Shown piece after piece: positions 47,572 through 47,791 of a stretch of 47,791 bases of DNA. The notes beneath the pieces were generated by a model. The model was not told the DNA's origin and did not search any database. It was given only the letters and a program-made list of their open reading frames with translations. The first letter of the stretch is position 1, and each line of letters opens with the position of its first letter. A program made the translations under genes and the position numbers. Source of the DNA: Mageeibacillus sp. UBA4314 (lineage in GTDB: Bacteria; Bacillota; Clostridia; Saccharofermentanales; Saccharofermentanaceae); NCBI GenBank assembly GCA_002394605.1, contig DGUI01000012.1, positions 1 to 47,791 on the forward strand, in the 5' to 3' direction.

Positions 47572-47791
47572 TTTGCTCCTTTCGCTGATGTGTTGGCATT
47601 ATCAGTATATAGGATTATCGTAATGGCTTTTTTGTTTGAGCTAAAATTGGTCGTTTTTGATGGTCCCGTAGCGGTCAATATCGCCGGGCGCTAACAATGT
47701 AAATTAAAAACATTGACAAAAACATGGACAAAGAGTCAATGGGCGGCCGATGTCCAGGATATTGTCTGCAGATTCCGGAAAAACAGCATGC
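47572..47791. other. Window end: intergenic DNA and copy of the window's first 24 bases
   Basis: No supported gene. Bases 47767-47790 are the exact reverse complement of bases 1-24. A short ACAATGT/ACATTG hairpin lies at about 47694-47716, and CATTGAC/GTCAATG repeats lie at about 47711-47741. Confidence 0.5.

Noticed and set aside
47724..47791. ORF start MDKESMGG running off the window end
   Set aside because: No ribosome site, only 22 codons, and it runs into the inverted end repeat.

Overview
The window looks like chromosomal DNA from an anaerobic, Gram-positive gut-type bacterium of the Bacillota (class Clostridia). The evidence is the ireB-ruvX-DUF1292 gene block, strong AGGAGG ribosome binding sites, ECF sigma/anti-sigma pairs, MBOAT-DHHW secretion genes, BspA-like leucine-rich repeats and choline-binding-type wall-anchor repeats. 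I cannot name the genus. No rRNA, tRNA, CRISPR or phage module was seen.

Layout. 1-3.2 kb: the end of an ECF sigma gene, its putative membrane anti-sigma protein, a HExxH lipoprotein, and an AT-rich orphan lipoprotein. 3.2-6.0 kb: a small hypothetical, a flavin reductase-rubredoxin fusion, a PD-(D/E)XK-like protein, and a VanZ-like membrane protein. 6.1-10.4 kb: a compact phosphonate operon made of a triple-domain PEP mutase fusion, an iron alcohol dehydrogenase-type phosphonoacetaldehyde reductase and phosphonopyruvate decarboxylase. It should convert PEP to phosphonopyruvate, phosphonoacetaldehyde and 2-hydroxyethylphosphonate, and probably activate the product with CTP. 10.4-15.1 kb: a gene remnant, a toxin-antitoxin pair, rmlA, a LUD protein and a membrane-anchored choloylglycine hydrolase-like protein. 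15.3-19.5 kb: an MBOAT-DHHW-DHHW operon, probably for O-acylation of an exported polymer. 19.8-23.3 kb: a second PD-(D/E)XK-like protein and a polar amino-acid ABC transporter.

23.8-36.0 kb is a housekeeping run: a DUF4177-like protein, ireB-ruvX, two DUF1292-type proteins, a CPBP protease, a 1028-residue surface protein, cdd, plsC, a giant RND exporter with a coiled-coil insertion, and a GNAT acetyltransferase. 36.1-47.3 kb is a visibly AT-rich island of four secreted proteins: lipase/LRR/wall-binding, CAP/NlpC-like/wall-binding, an EF-hand-like lipoprotein and a PASTA lipoprotein. A truncated secretion-signal ORF sits at each edge. The window ends with a small HTH protein.

The most unusual signal is in the intergenic DNA. 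Several loci (about 4.5, 5.4, 11.6, 15.1, 19.6 and 23.5-23.7 kb) carry arrays of short, near-perfect palindromes. Each locus uses its own sequence word, but some share a nested-stem layout, a 61-62 bp period and conserved borders. Two of the arrays begin at the stop codon of the two PD-(D/E)XK-like genes. This nuclease-like protein plus palindrome-array association is the best candidate here for an undescribed system. The link is inferred from only two cases.
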